In this document: in pieces, positions 43,790 to 55,617 of the stretch
Numbering within the stretch: position 1 is the first letter of the stretch
Layout: the number at the start of each line of letters is the position of its first letter
Assembly: GCA_963693315.1 (NCBI GenBank)
Contig: OY856187.1
Location: 379,539,306-379,603,305, forward strand
Direction of reading: 5' to 3'
DNA length: 64,000 bases
Origin: Diogma glabrata
Taxonomy: Eukaryota > Arthropoda > Insecta > Diptera > Cylindrotomidae
The notes under the pieces: model-generated
Told to the model about the DNA's origin: nothing
What the model saw: the letters and a program-made list of their open reading frames with translations, nothing else
The model's database searches: none
Position numbers and translations under genes: made by a program

Positions 43790-46117
43790 GGGGCTTATGA
43801 TTGAAAACGCACGGCAAACGCATCACGCGGTTAAGATTATTCACCTTCACCTAATGTAGGTATGATTGAAAACGCGTGATAAAAAGTTAGTTCGAATTTT
43901 TTTTCGAAATTAAAAACTGTCAGATTATCAAAATAATTTGTTGTTAATTGTCAGATCTAATTGTTTGTTAAAAAAACATCATTGTGTTTAGTGCTAAGTT
44001 TAAAAAATTTAAATATTTGGATAAAATAAAAATAATAATTAGCTACATCAGGACTCTCTTTCATTCTTCTTACTAATTCCTAATACAATACTACTTTTGA
44101 TTTGTTATTTTTACCCTAATAATCTTTCTCCTAAAATTTTTAAATAATAAATGTGCTTAAAATTGTAAACATTGTTCATTTTTCACTCGAAATTAATAAA
44201 TAAAAAGATAAACTTACATTTTTAAGTTTTGAAATTATTCTAAACGCAATAGGCCAATAGAATTACGGATTGTACGTGTTGTTGTCGGTAACAGGTCAGA
44301 ATTTTTTTTAATCTCTGGGGTAGGGTACTCACATAATGCACATGCCGAGTCCACTCACCCGGCACCTGGGGACTGGAGTTATACAACAAAGTGTGCTGGA
44401 AATTTTTTTTTGGTTTCTTGTAAGCGATATAACTCGTATATGGTGCACTTTAGGATACTGGTGCTGCAGAACTTTTTTGCTCCTTAAATGTTTTCCTATA
44501 ACTGAAAATAAAAAAAAAACAAAAATAATTTGTTTTGTAGCAAATTTTTGCGAAGAATGGCGAAAAAATGCCTAAAAATCGATATTTTTCAATTGAATTT
44601 AGTTGTTTGCAAATAATTGTTTAAAACACAACTGACACCTTTATCTTGTAGCAAAAACCTCAACAAAAAAGTAAGCTTCAGAACGTTTCATTCGGCCTGA
44701 TAGTTTTTGCACAATTCCATTTTGCACTTAATGCCCCTAAAAAATTTGTTAGCTTTGGGCCGCAAGGTCTGAGTTTTCATCCGATCGCAATCTGCTTGGC
44801 GGGAATTGAAAGGGTGTAGTGTCAGCTTTTAATAACATCTATGTTGTCTATACCCATATTCAATATTAACAACAATTACAGTGGTTCAAAAAACCGCGAA
44901 AATTCCTTAGATGCAAAATTAAATTTTTCAACGGATTTTCAACTTAACGAGTTGCGTTTTTAAAATTTGTAAAGTGCTTAGCAAACCTCAGATTTTAGAA
45001 AATAGACCTTTCTAACATGATTTGGGACATAATTACACATAAGTAGTTCATTACTTTTTCATTAAATTTATTTGTCATTACAATAATACTCAATTATACA
45101 TCGTGTCGCTACGTACGTTTTACGTATACTATACAGTACGTTTTGTTACAAGCAGTAGTCAGAGTAACCAATCGCGTGTTGGGTAAAAGTATCATCACAA
45201 AAGTATCATTTTGGAGGGAAATTCTCGGTTCCTGTCGATATATGGCATGCAAAATCAATGTCACAATCGTGGTTTCAAAAACAAACTGGGCCATAACTCG
45301 GTCCAAATCATGTTAGAGAGGTTTCTTTTTAAATCTTCGGTTTTCTAACGGATTTGCAAATTTTAAAACCGCATCTCGTTAAGTGGAAAATTCGTTGAGA
45401 AATTTTATTTTGCAACTAAGGAATTTTCGTGGGTTTTTCAAACCACTGTAGTTGTTGTTAATATTGAATATGGGTATAGACAACACAGATGCTATTTAAA
45501 GCTGACACTACACCCTTTCAATTCCCGTCAAGCAGATTGCGATCGGATGAAAACTCAGACCTTGCGGCCTGCCCAAAGTTAACAACTTTTTTAGGGGCCT
45601 TAACTGCAAAATGGAATTGTGCAAAAACTATAAGGGCGAATGAAACGTTCTGAAGCTTACTTTTTTTGTTGAGGTTTCTGCTACAAGATAAAGGGGTCAA
45701 TTATGTAATAAACAATTATTTGCAAACAACTAAATTCAATTGAAAAATATCGTTTTTTAGACATTTGTTCGCAATTTTTCGCCAAAATTTGCTACAAAAC
45801 AAATTGTTTTTGTTTTTTTTTTATTTTAAGTTATAGAAAAACATTTAAGGAGCAAAAAAGTTCTGCAGCACCAGTATCCTAAAGTGCACCATTTACGAGT
45901 TATATCGCTTACAAGGAACCAAAAAAAATTTCCAGCACACTTAGTTGCATAACTCCGTTTCAATTTTGTACAAAAAACGGATATCACGCGTTTTCAATCA
46001 TACAAAAAAATAAGTTCGAAATAAAACGTTTGTCACGCGTTTTCAATCATACCAATAGACTACGTTTCACGTTTCATCGACGTTTACGTTTTCCACGCGT
46101 TTTCAATCATAAGCCCC
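43790..46117. mobile_element. 2.3-kb foldback-type element with long inverted repeats
   Basis: Ends are GGGGCTTATGATTGAAAACG and its exact complement. The word TATGATTGAAAACGCGTGA recurs subterminally (2 copies left, 3 inverted copies right: about 45992, 46031, 46096). A second, long inverted repeat lies inside: arms about 44374-45029 and 45298-45957, with matching landmarks such as GTGCTGCAGAAC, CCGATCGCAATCTGCTTG and CATATTCAATATTAAC. AAT lies on both outer sides. No transposase: ORFs are short and lack motifs. It resembles FB-type elements with subterminal repeats. Confidence 0.85.
45030..45297. other. Central spacer of the foldback element
   Basis: Non-repeated centre between the inner arms. 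The 65-codon minus-strand ORF has no recognisable motif. Confidence 0.5.
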
Positions 46118-46200
46118 AATACTATACATAATTTTTTTTATTAATTATATTTGTACGTTGCACTTTTCTTGTATTTAAAAAAAATATATTACAATATTGG

Positions 46201-46490
46201 GGATTTTTTGAGATCAATTAAACTCAAGTAAATAAAGAAGTAATTAAAATGTTTTCAATTCAAAGGTATGGTTGGAAGTTTCTTAGAAAAAAACTCCACT
46301 TCTCCACTTCGCATTTTTCGTGTCTCGGATGAATTCGAACCTTCCTCCTCACTGCCTGGTTCGAATCCTTAGGCCGATTACGCCGTTGAGGTGATGATAA
46401 TTTCGAAGTTGAAACTTCTGCATCACCTATTTAATTTACTTAAGTTGAATTTTAAGTTGACTCCATATTATGGAAATGTTTAACGTATTA
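46201..46490 (-). mobile_element. SINE-like repeat, copy 1
   Basis: Homologous in the same orientation to 56130-56420. On the minus strand it contains an A-box-like GGCGTAATCGGCC and a B-box-like GGTTCGAATTC about 40 bases on, preceded by a shared ~110-bp head (ACTTAAAATTCAACTTAAGT) and followed by a shared tail ending TTACTTGAGTTTAATTGATC. Pol III box spacing suggests a tRNA-derived SINE; the tRNA-like part being in the middle is unusual. Confidence 0.6.
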
Positions 46491-46679
46491 CAATATAATT
46501 TTTTCGTTCTATGAAAATTTTTGTTGCTTTATATTGATTTTGTGATTTTGTGCCGTGTAAATTTTGTGCCGAAAATAATTCTTTTAAAAAAATGCTCCGA
46601 TTTTCTTGAAACTTTGATGATCGTTAGTATAATAAAAAAAAACTAACACGTGTTTTTTATTTTTTTATTTTCTCACTAG
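46491..46679. other. No recognised feature
   Basis: AT-rich spacer. Confidence 0.4.
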
Positions 46680-47505
46680 TTCTAAGCTACAGGGTGGATC
46701 GAACTTTTTTAAGAAACATGAAAGTTAAAAGTTAAATTGTGCTCGAACGGGTGAGCCGATTTTAATAATTTTTTTTTGTTTGAAAGGTACTTAAGTTAGG
46801 CTTTTTAAAAGTACTATACTGATTATATTTAATATTAGTTTTAAGCTTTTAAGCCTTGCGATTTAAAAAAAAATCTTAATTTTTTGTTTTATTTTTTTAT
46901 GTTTGAAAGATTTATTTTACTGTAAATTTAGATTTACTAAAAACTAGTGCAGGGATTTTATTGAACTTTTTTTGTTTTAAAGGTATTAAATTTTAATACA
47001 TAAAACATATAGTTTTAAGTGTTAAAATAAATAATGTGTTGGAAATGATTACTTATTTATTTGAATTAAGTAATAACTATATATATGAGGCATTCTTTGC
47101 AACTCGGAGACCCCCTGCTCTTCAGAATGATTTAGGTTTTACAGAAGGTTTATAGGCAAAAATTGTAGCTTATTGTCTCTTGTTTCCAATGTCGTGTGCC
47201 CCTTTTCAAAATTCAAAATGGTGGAATAAATATGGCGGATATAGGCTTACGGCCTCATTCTGAAAGTATAGCAATTTAGAATTGCCAGCACAAATTTTAA
47301 ATATCAACATCTGCGTTCTTGGACGAAGAATGTTGGTAGTTTATTTATTTTTATTTTTTTTATTTATTTTTATTTATTTATTTATTTAATTATTTTTTTA
47401 TTAACTTACTTGCCTACTTACTTGCGTATTTATTTATTTATTTATTTATTTAAGTATTTATTTATCTATTTATTTATTTAATTATTTATTTATTTATTTA
47501 TATAT

Positions 47506-47536
<31 letters not shown>

Positions 47537-48700
47537 TTTTATATTTTTTTATTTATTTATTTATTTTTATATATTTTTATTTGTTTTTTATTTATTTATT
47601 TTTATTTATTTTTGTTTATTTTAATAATTTTTATTTATTTTTATTTATTTTTATTTATTTTAATAATTTTTATTTATTTTTATTTATTTTTATTCATTTG
47701 TTTATTTTTATTTATTTATTTATATATTTTAATTTTTTTCTTTTATTTTATTTATTTTTATTTATTTTTATTTATTTTTATTTCTTTTTATTTATTAATT
47801 TATTTATTAATTTATTTATTAATTTATTTATTTATTATTCTATTTATTTATTTTTTTATTTATTTATTTTTATTTTTTATTTATTTATTTATTTTTATAT
47901 ATTTTGATTTATTTTTATTTATTTATTTATTTTTATTTATTTTTATGTATTTTAATAATTTTTATCTATTTTTATTTATTTTTTTTTTCATTTATTTATT
48001 TTTATTTATTTATTTATATATATATTTATTTTTTTTATTTATTTTTATTTATTTATTTATTAATTTATTTATTTATTTTTTATTTATTTATTTATTTTGA
48101 AGTTTTTTGTAGAAAATTATTTTTTAAAAAAATCGGCTAATATATACCGAAAGATTGTTATGGAAATTATAGACAAAACTTCTATAATTTCCAAAAAACA
48201 TCTCCAAAGTGCAATTTTCCAGGTTTTTTGTAAAAAGTTAATGAATATTCTAAATTATGGAAGAAAATATAAAACGGGAGATCTGTTATTTGTTTTTTTT
48301 TTTAATTTTTTATTTTTATATTTACGAGCCGCCATTTTGAATAAAAAATTTAACACCACTCGGAAGTTGAAACTACTTATAATTATCAACATTCTAAGTA
48401 AAACAACACATCTGTTGATATTTTAAATTTGTGTTGGTAGCCAAATTTCTATACTTTCAGAGGCCGTAAGCCTGTAGCTGCCATATTGATTCCACCATTT
48501 TATGTATATATTTATGAAAGAGAAGAAAACGATACTTTTTGAAATCACCATGTTTGAACAAATAAAATTTTAAAAAATCATCTAAAAATATGAATATTTT
48601 TTGTTTAAGTAATATTTTCATAAGGCGTCACTATGTACCTTTTAAACAAAAAAAATTCATTAAAATCGGTTCATTCGTTCGATCACAGTTTTGAAATAAA
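46680..48700. repeat. Inverted-repeat unit around a (TTTA)n tract
   Basis: Left arm pieces at about 46730-46800 (GAGCCGATTTTAATAATTTT) and 47215-47320 (GGCTTACGGCCTC, CAACATCTG) match, inverted and in the same order from the outside in, the right arm at 48620-48690 (complement of GAACCGATTTTAATGAATTT) and 48400-48510 (GAGGCCGTAAGCC). Between them lie the simple tract and ~300 bp of AT-rich sequence. It is probably one element whose centre was invaded by a simple repeat. Confidence 0.75.
47335..48096. repeat. (TTTA)n low-complexity tract, ~760 bp
   Basis: TTTA, TTTTTA and occasional TTAATAATTTT variants. The long FYLFIYLF-type ORFs here (47581 and 47612) are translations of the repeat. Confidence 0.97.
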
Positions 48701-48737
48701 GTCAAGTGATTCCATGAATTTAATTTATTTTGTTATC

Positions 48738-48848
48738 ACGAGTCTAACTCGTGATTGTCTTAGAAAGTAAAATAAATTTCTACGAGTCATACTCGTGATT
48801 GTTTCACAAAGCAAAATAAATGTCCACGAGTCAGACTCGTGATTGATG
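48738..48848. repeat. 44-bp tandem repeat with ACGAGTC palindromes, 3 units
   Basis: Units start at 48738, 48782 and 48826; each carries ACGAGTCxxACTCGTGATTG, a small hairpin, then AAAxAAAATAAAT. Confidence 0.9.
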
Positions 48849-48898
48849 CACAAGGGGTTCACAAAAAAAAATTTTAAATGGATATGTGTATATTTAGT

Positions 48899-49615
48899 GT
48901 CATATTTGACATTTGAAAGGTTTTTGCACTATTCAATATGGCCGCCGGTTCCAAATGGCGGCAATTATAGTCTAAGAACCTTTCTTGGCCGAGACCTTTC
49001 CAACGATATATCATATGTGGTTTCTGCGGTGGAAAAATAATGTCATATTTGACATTTAAAAGATTTTTGCAAAATTCAATATAGCGGCCAGTTCAAAATG
49101 GCGGCGATTACAGTCTAAGAACCTTGTTTGGCCCGAGACCTTTCCAACGGTATATCATATGTAGGGTCTGCGGAGGAAAATTAATGTCATATTTGACATT
49201 AGAAGAATTTTGCAAAATTCAATATGGAGGCCGGTACAAAATGGCCGCGACTATAATCTAAGAACCTTCCTTGGCTAGAGACCTTTCCAGCAATATATCA
49301 TATGTGGGGTCTGCGGTGGAAAATTAATGTCATATTTGACATTTAAAAGATTTTTGCAAAATTCAATATGGCGGCCGGTCCAAAATGGCAGCGATTATAG
49401 TCTTAGAACCTTCCTTGGGCCAAGACCTTTCCAACGATATATAATATGTAGGGTCTGCGGTGGGAAATTAATGTCATATTTGACATTTGAAGGGTTTTTG
49501 CAAAATTCAATATGGCGGTCGGTCCAAAATGGCTGCGATTATAGTGTAAAAACCTTTCTTGGTCCAAGACCTTTCCAACGATGTATCATATGTGGGGTCT
49601 GCGATGGATCATATG
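48899..49615. repeat. 143-bp satellite, 5 units
   Basis: Units start GTCATATTTGACATT at 48899, 49042, 49186, 49329 and 49473. Each holds AATATGGCGGCCGG, AAAATGGCGGCGAT and GAGACCTTTCCAACGATATA and ends TCTGCGGTGGAAAA. About 85-90% alike by eye. The 120-codon ORF at 49327 reads through two units and is a repeat artefact. Confidence 0.93.
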
Positions 49616-49699
49616 GGCTATACGCGAGGACAAAAAAGCGTTACAAACCCATATATATGTATATATATATATCTGGAAGGACTGAATAGAAATAAAAGA

Positions 49700-50012
49700 T
49701 TTTAAAAATAATCAGAACTCTAGCTGATCAGTTCGGATATATGAAAAATTAGCGATCAAATAAGTTTTCAAGTAAGCTTAGATATCAAAGTAAGTTAGAG
49801 ATCAAACTTATTTGATCGCTAATTTTTCATATATCCGAACTGATCAGCTAGAGTTAAGATTATTTTTCATTCATATATTTAAAAAGAAAAATTAAAAATT
49901 ATATGCTAGCATTTCTCATTACCCCTTTTTGAAATCATTGCTTCTACGTCAACAAAATGTCTACGCAAAAACTTTATTTATAAGCGTAGCGAAGCACGCC
50001 GGGCCCTCCTAG
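49700..50012. mobile_element. Palindromic Helitron 3' region, copy 3 (left arm partial)
   Basis: The same inverted repeat as at 16024-16464 and 23322-23630; the left arm starts inside, at ATCAGAACTCTAGC, and the right arm is complete to CCGGGCCCTCCTAG (CTAG 50009-50012). It directly abuts the Helitron helicase remnant on its right. Confidence 0.75.
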
Positions 50013-50400
50013 TATCTATTATCAAGAGATGCACCACGTACATCAATACTCATACCATTATCACGTCGACGGTACAAAGGATAACCATGCACAGATTCTT
50101 TAGTATTTTCAGAAAAAGGTTTTGGAAAATTCTTACTACATTTACCATCTCTCATACTAACAGGATTTAGAGCATCACATGGTCCAAGCATCATATGACG
50201 TTTCACATATTCATGTAATTTAGGAAAAAGAATGGGATCACAGATTTCAGTACATACAAATTTATGAATCATTTCATTTCCATCAATTTTATCTTCATCT
50301 GACAAATTTAACAAACACATCAGCAGTAACATTCTCAAGTCTTTCACAAAATTCATGCATTGATTTAAAAGAACGAACAAATCTCACGCATAAGAAAAAC
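50009..50400 (-). pseudogene. Helitron helicase-like protein fragment
   Basis: Minus-strand frame, about 124 codons, with EICDPILFPKLHEYVKRHM, then M-L-G-P-C-D-A-L-N-P and DGKCSKNFPKPF, then GYPLYRRRD. This is the conserved block preceding the Rep domain of Helitron Rep-helicase proteins, which nick and unwind DNA for rolling-circle transposition. The frame is closed by a TAG contributed by the CTAG of the neighbouring palindromic element, so the Rep and helicase motifs downstream are lost. Its upstream part is duplicated at 50517. Confidence 0.85.
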
Positions 50401-50725
50401 TTCACATACATTGGCATTTCTAAAAATTAAAATGAAGAACAGAACAAAATTATTCACATGCATTTACGTCAGTGTACATAAGAAAACTAAAAAATAAAAT
50501 ACAACCAGCATTGCATCATCTGACAAATTTAACAAACACATCAGCAGTAACATTCTCAGGTCTTTCACAAAATTCATGCATTGATTCAAAAGAACGAACA
50601 AATCTCACGCATAAGAAAAACTTCACATACATTGGCATTTCTAAAAATTAAAATGAAGAACAGGACAAAATTATTCACATGCATTCACGTCAGTGTACAT
50701 AAGAAAACTAAAAAATAAAATACAC
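50296..50725. repeat. 221-bp direct duplication
   Basis: Sequence from CATCTGACAAATTTAACAAA at 50296 is repeated from 50517, nearly identical, to ATAAAATACA at 50502 and 50722. It duplicates the N-terminal helicase part and the upstream region. Confidence 0.9.
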
Positions 50726-50789
50726 TGAAATTTGATTAGAATATCTATTTTACTAATATACTACGCATACGATACGTTTATTACTACCC

Positions 50790-51226
50790 ACTACCAAAGA
50801 ATATATAAAAAAGAAAATATAAAAAAATAAATTTCATCATTCATAAAATCAACATTATTACGCATAAAATCTCTTTTATTCCGACGACTCGATCTAACCT
50901 TCCATGTACGAAGACATAAGAAGACCAAAATGAAATTCCATCTACCAAAGAATTTATTAAAAAGAAAATATAAAAAAATAAAATAAATTTTAAAGTTTTA
51001 AATTTAATTTCGTTTTTGTATGTATGTAAACTTATAATGCATATGTATATAAAAAGTTTTTCGTATATAATAACTTTTTTATTTATGATCCGAAAAATCC
51101 CAATCCCAATCCCAGACCTAGGTTACAGTAATATCAGTTAGCACTGAAAATTTGAAATCAATCAAAATTCGAATAAAAAAGCCTTAGGCTCCACAAAATT
51201 TTGCGTTAGCGTATTAATATATAAGA
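50790..51226 (-). mobile_element. 5' region of a decayed autonomous Helitron
   Basis: On the minus strand it starts TCTTATATATTAATACGC at 51226 and carries the blocks of the 408-bp array monomer in the same order, at about 90% identity. Together with the helicase fragment (same strand, downstream) and the palindromic 3' region (from 49700), it outlines one Helitron of about 1.5 kb that has lost most of its coding part. Confidence 0.75.
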
Positions 51227-52020
51227 TGAGATAAGATAATAGTATAACATAATTGAAAAAATATATGACAGGGTTTATTCAATAAGGACTTCATGAAATG
51301 CTAGGAATATAAAAAAAATACACCCTGGTTAAATAATTTTTATTATTCCAAAACGACATAAATTTATGAATTAAGGGCATGTTTTTTTATAAATAATAGT
51401 TATATTTTGTTCTCTAATAAGTATACAAATTTTGTACAACACATTTTTTTTTTGTTCCTTACTGGACATGCTATGTACCCAATATTCATAAAATTATGAA
51501 TAATATTCATAATAAGCTCCATAGTAATTTTTCAAAATAGTATTCCTTATAAGTATATAATACACCTGGCTTTTTCCATGGTTGAAAATCAACGCAATTT
51601 AAGCATTAAATATACCCTATTAAGCATAAAACACCTAGATTTCTGTCCGTGCATAAAGTTTATTCTATACCTGCAAAGCTAGGAACAGAAATATGTGTTC
51701 TGTAATTTATTATTCCTAAGCGCCATAATTTTATAAATAAGAGGCATGATATTTTACAAAAAATATCTTTCCTTATAGTCATATTTTGCTATCTAATCAG
51801 TATACAATATTTTTTCAACAAAGTTATTTCTCTATACCTAATGATGTGATTTTTTGAACAAGTATACCTTATAAGTATATAATACACCTGGCTTATTCAC
51901 GGTTGAGAATTAACGTAATTTAAGCATGGAATATAACCTATTAAGCATAAAAAAAACCTTGATTTCTATCTGTGTACAATTCCAACTTCAGGGTATTAGG
52001 CTTGCTCTGAGCTCAAAACC
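51227..52020. repeat. ~332-bp tandem duplication, two diverged units
   Basis: ACCTTATAAGTATATAATACACCTGGCTT recurs at about 51546 and 51878, as do ATAAATTTATGAATTAAGGGC-like and TTAAGCAT-AAATATA blocks (units about 51330-51650 and 51690-51985). Non-coding. Confidence 0.75.
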
Positions 52021-52548
52021 AGCATGTTATGGCAATTAAATTTACAAATACTGCTTGTTTGAATTAAAACTGTTTATCTAATTAATCTATTCTGTTTCCT
52101 TTACTTTGACCTCAAAAGTAAATTGAGTTAATAATTGATTACACGATTACAATCGTAGCCTACATTTTTGCCTATAATAACCTAAAATACTAAATTCTAT
52201 TACTCTAAGCTTAATAACCTATCAACCTTAAATTTGGGATAACGATAACAAAGCGAAGAAAGCTTTTTTCATTTATTTAAAAGATGAAGTGAGACTCGTA
52301 AAAAATATTTTTCAGCGTGACTTCTTTAGAACGGTTGCTCGTACATCTTAAAGGAAAATTGGAGCGGTTGGCAACTGCTTTTCGTGCTCATCTACGTTTT
52401 GTTTTTTGAAAGCGTCGATTCTTAACTGACCACTCCTCCATACCAATTTAGCAATACACTTCTGATTTTTGGTTTCCCATGTTCGTGCTAAATATCCATA
52501 TTTCATAAGTCGTTTTTTGTTTCATAAAATTGTAATTATTGGAAAGAA

Positions 52549-52803
52549 TCATTTACGCATGTAGATTGTAGAGATACATTTTTGTTCATTTGTAAATGTT
52601 TTTGATTGTAAATCGACCCATTCTTCATTTAAGTGAGCAATGAAGTGAGATATTTCTTTGACCATCTTTATCAAAAATGTTGTACTGGTGGCGACATGAA
52701 CCTCTGATCTTCTATGTTTAGCTCTAGCTCTTCTAAGTTCTGTATTTACAAGTGAACGACCGCCTACTTTCACCTGTCTGAAATATTTGTAGGTAAGTGC
52801 CAT
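52549..52803 (-). CDS. Hypothetical 84-codon ORF
   Basis: ATG 52803 to a TAA at 52549. Basic and helical, with LRRARAKHRRSE and an S-x-T-F-L-I-K-M-V-K-E-I stretch. Composition is less biased than other ORFs of this size here, but I recognise no family, and no promoter or splice pattern is evident. It may be a piece of a transposase. Confidence 0.2.
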   Translation of the reverse strand: MALTYKYFRQVKVGGRSLVNTELRRARAKHRRSEVHVATSTTFLIKMVKEISHFIAHLNEEWVDLQSKTFTNEQKCISTIYMRK

Positions 52804-53640
52804 AATAAGGAATTATAATATTTTCTTCAAATGAAATTTGACCAATGAAATGAAATTTGAATTTTATTGGAGCTTCATAAAGTCATTAAAAAAATAGTCA
52901 TACAAGAATTCATTAAATTTTATTTGATTGGCAAAGTTTTTTTATTTCATCAGAACGTTTTGACGCATGAAACAACTTAATTAATTTATCTAGTTCTTCG
53001 TTGGCTTCTACGAAATTTGTACCAACCATTATCTAAAAATATATTTTTACATATACCGCTGGTAGCAATTATAAATCTTTTCAATGCACTGAGGAAAGCA
53101 AATGTAGTCTAATCCGATACCAATTCTAAGTGCACCGCCTTGGTTGTAAATCACATATAAAAGCTGAAAAGTAGACTTGTTGGTGGTTTACTTTTAATTC
53201 TATGAGGCATTTAAAATGATTGTCAAAAATGTATACCAGAATTGTAAAATGGAAGTATTTTTTGTCTAATAAAATGACTGATATGATCTCATCATTTTCT
53301 CGAAAATGAAAAATTTAAAAATTTTTCCAAAGTTCATCTTCTGCAATTAGTTGTTCTTCTGTTATTGTACAAGATGATTCATCATACTCACACATTTATT
53401 AAAGTTTATTGTCATAAACCACGGTAAATATGATCAAATATGTGATTCCAATCTGTTATATTTAGTTTTCAAAGTACAAGACTCAGATTTTTTTCAAGAA
53501 AGAACTATTTTAGATCAGTCCAATATGTTAACTGTTGATATGTTAATTAAAGATGTTGTTATTTTTAATTGGTTTAATTTTTTCAATCAGTTGTCAGAGC
53601 CGAAAAAGAGATAAAAGAGCAGTACATTAATCTAAGCAAC
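52804..53640. other. No recognised feature
   Basis: AT-rich; no supported gene or repeat. Confidence 0.45.
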
Positions 53641-53850
53641 CCGAGCAGTAATTTGCCAAGGCTCAAATAAGGTTCTGATTAGGTTTGCCCTAGTCCGGAT
53701 CAGGCATTGGTAGGGCAGCCTGATTGGGCCCTGGTCATGAGTGTAACGTTTTTTCCCTATCAGGTCTTGATCGAGATTACCGGATCAGAACCTGATTGAA
53801 ATAATCGGAGCAAACCCTGATTGGGATATCCGGACCAGATCGTGATGTAA
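53641..53850. repeat. GC-richer block with repeated CTGATTxGG words
   Basis: Several CCTGATT, CCGGATCAG and TCCGGACCAGAT words in both orientations (for example 53695, 53780, 53820). It looks like a small inverted-repeat element but clean termini were not found. Confidence 0.4.
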
Positions 53851-53890
53851 ATTTATATAATATATATGTTATGGTTAAAGTAATAAAAGC

Positions 53891-54670
53891 GGTCATTATT
53901 AATAATAACCGGTGATTAATAATAATATCCAAGTGTTTTGGTAAATGTGATAAAAATTGCACACTAATCACTTTGACCGGTTATTATTAATAATTACCAA
54001 CGAGGTTTGGTAAATGTAATAATTTTAACTCGTTTAACTTGAAATTTCCATTACGAATGCGTAATCTTATATATTAATACGCTAACGAAAAATTTTGAGG
54101 AGCCTTAGGCTTTTTTACTCGCAGATGGATTCATTTCAAATTTTCACTTCTAACTGATACTAATGTAACTTGGATTTTAAAGATTTTTCACACAAATCGG
54201 ATCATAAATAAAAAAGTTATAGACGAATTAAATTTATTTTTGAATTTAAGCGACCTCCCACAAACTAATATGAAATGAACTTGTCCAAGCCATATATTTT
54301 TTTTTCACAAAAACGATACGATGTTATTTTGTTATTCTTTTATACATTGTATTTTATTTTAGTCTTCTTATGTACATTGAAGTGAATGAATGTGAAAATT
54401 TTGTTCTGTTTTTTCTTCATAAATGAATGGTGTTAATGGTGAAATGAATGTTGTGAATGAAGAAATGAATTTCACATGGTATTTATCATTTTAAAATTCA
54501 TAATATTTTTTATCATCATACTGGTGCTTTAATAAACTTCAATAAACTGTGCTCAATTAATTACATTTACAAAACTGCATTGGAAATTATTAATAATAAC
54601 TGGTCAATATAATAAACGCACATAAATTAATCACTATGACCAATATATTTGGTTATTATTAATAATAACC
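53891..54670. repeat. Four GGTTATTATTAATAATAACC-type palindromes
   Basis: Palindromes at 53891-53910, 53979-53998, 54582-54600 and 54651-54670 (the last perfect). The pairs share flanking text (CACTAATCACTTTGACC / ATTAATCACTATGACC), so the unit is duplicated on both sides of the Helitron end at 54065. Confidence 0.8.
54065..54240 (+). mobile_element. Helitron 5' end, plus strand
   Basis: TCTTATATATTAATACGCTAACG preceded by A, followed by GAGCCTTAGGCTTTTTTA and the AACTGATACTAATGTAAC block: the same 5' region as at 51226 and in the 408-bp array. No CTAG-type 3' end was recognised before 54580. Confidence 0.7.
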
Positions 54671-55500
54671 GATTATTCACATTGACCGTAACATATAAAT
54701 TAATTAAAATAAAAATAAAAAATTACAATGAAAAAAATTAAAACATGTACCACATTAATCACTATTATTATAATCTTTCAGCCGAGAACCGATAACTAAA
54801 ACGTACATATGACGAGTTTAACTCGAGTTTTTCTGTGATGTAAAGTATAATTTAACTTTTCAGATAATGGATAATTTTTGTGAAATAAATTAATATTTTT
54901 TAAGGTAATATCCGCAATTGTGATTGAAGTATTGTGAGAGTAAGAGTCATTACCAGAAGAGTTGATGAAGAGTGCTGCGTGAAACTATATATTATCGAAG
55001 AATGCTTGTTAGTGATCGCTCAGATTTAGTGTTATGCTTATAACTGGGTGAGATTGATAATCAGAACGAAAAATTAAATGAAATATAAATTATATTTATT
55101 AAATTATTTAATAATCGATTAATTAATAACCAAACCAGTATCTTGTAATTTTTGAAATATAAGACTAAGTTGTCGTATGTGATCGGATAAGTACTTAAAT
55201 GTGACAAAGATATCATCTAAGATAACACTGCAGAAATCCAAGCTACTTTAAATTGTGTGTAAATATGACAATGAAACGTTTGATAAACGTTTCGTAAATC
55301 AAATACCGTGGATTAAAAATAAGTGGTTTAATCAACATTTTTCAATCAGTAATGGTGATGGCTATCGCAACATTCCGCTACATATGCGGTAAGCCATTCA
55401 TTATTTTAGTTCAAGTTTAAAATATTGTTTCTATTAATTAATCTGTTTTGGTTAAATTATGGTTTAAAATACTATTTTTAATTTTAGATATCCACATCAG
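54671..55500. other. No recognised feature
   Basis: AT-rich, no supported feature. Confidence 0.45.
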
Positions 55501-55617
55501 GGTTACCAGTTTTGAAATAAGTAGCACTCAAATGTTGGCCCAACTACGCAAGCTTAATTTTATATACGTACGTATTCGATTGATTTATTTTTAAATTCGT
55601 ATTATTGAATCGCTCGC
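55501..55617 (-). repeat. Possible solo LTR/primer-site remnant
   Basis: On the minus strand GTGGCGAGCG ... TTATTTCAAAACTGGTAACCC resembles the two ends of the LTR at 6174-6852 (TGTGGCGAACG; GCAAAACTGGTAACCC) but the middle is different and only ~110 bp long. It may be a short LTR of a related element with its primer site. Confidence 0.3.

Noticed and set aside
44336..44575. 79-codon plus-strand ORF
   Set aside because: Lies across the edge of the inner arm of the foldback element and has no motif or counterpart in the right arm.
47581..48140. Overlapping ORFs rich in F, Y, L and I, looking like membrane proteins
   Set aside because: They come from the (TTTA)n tract; composition is fixed by the repeat in every frame.
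48899..49689. 120-codon ORF with repeated motif YLTFKRFLQNSIW
   Set aside because: It repeats because the 143-bp satellite happens to stay open for two units; other units carry stops.
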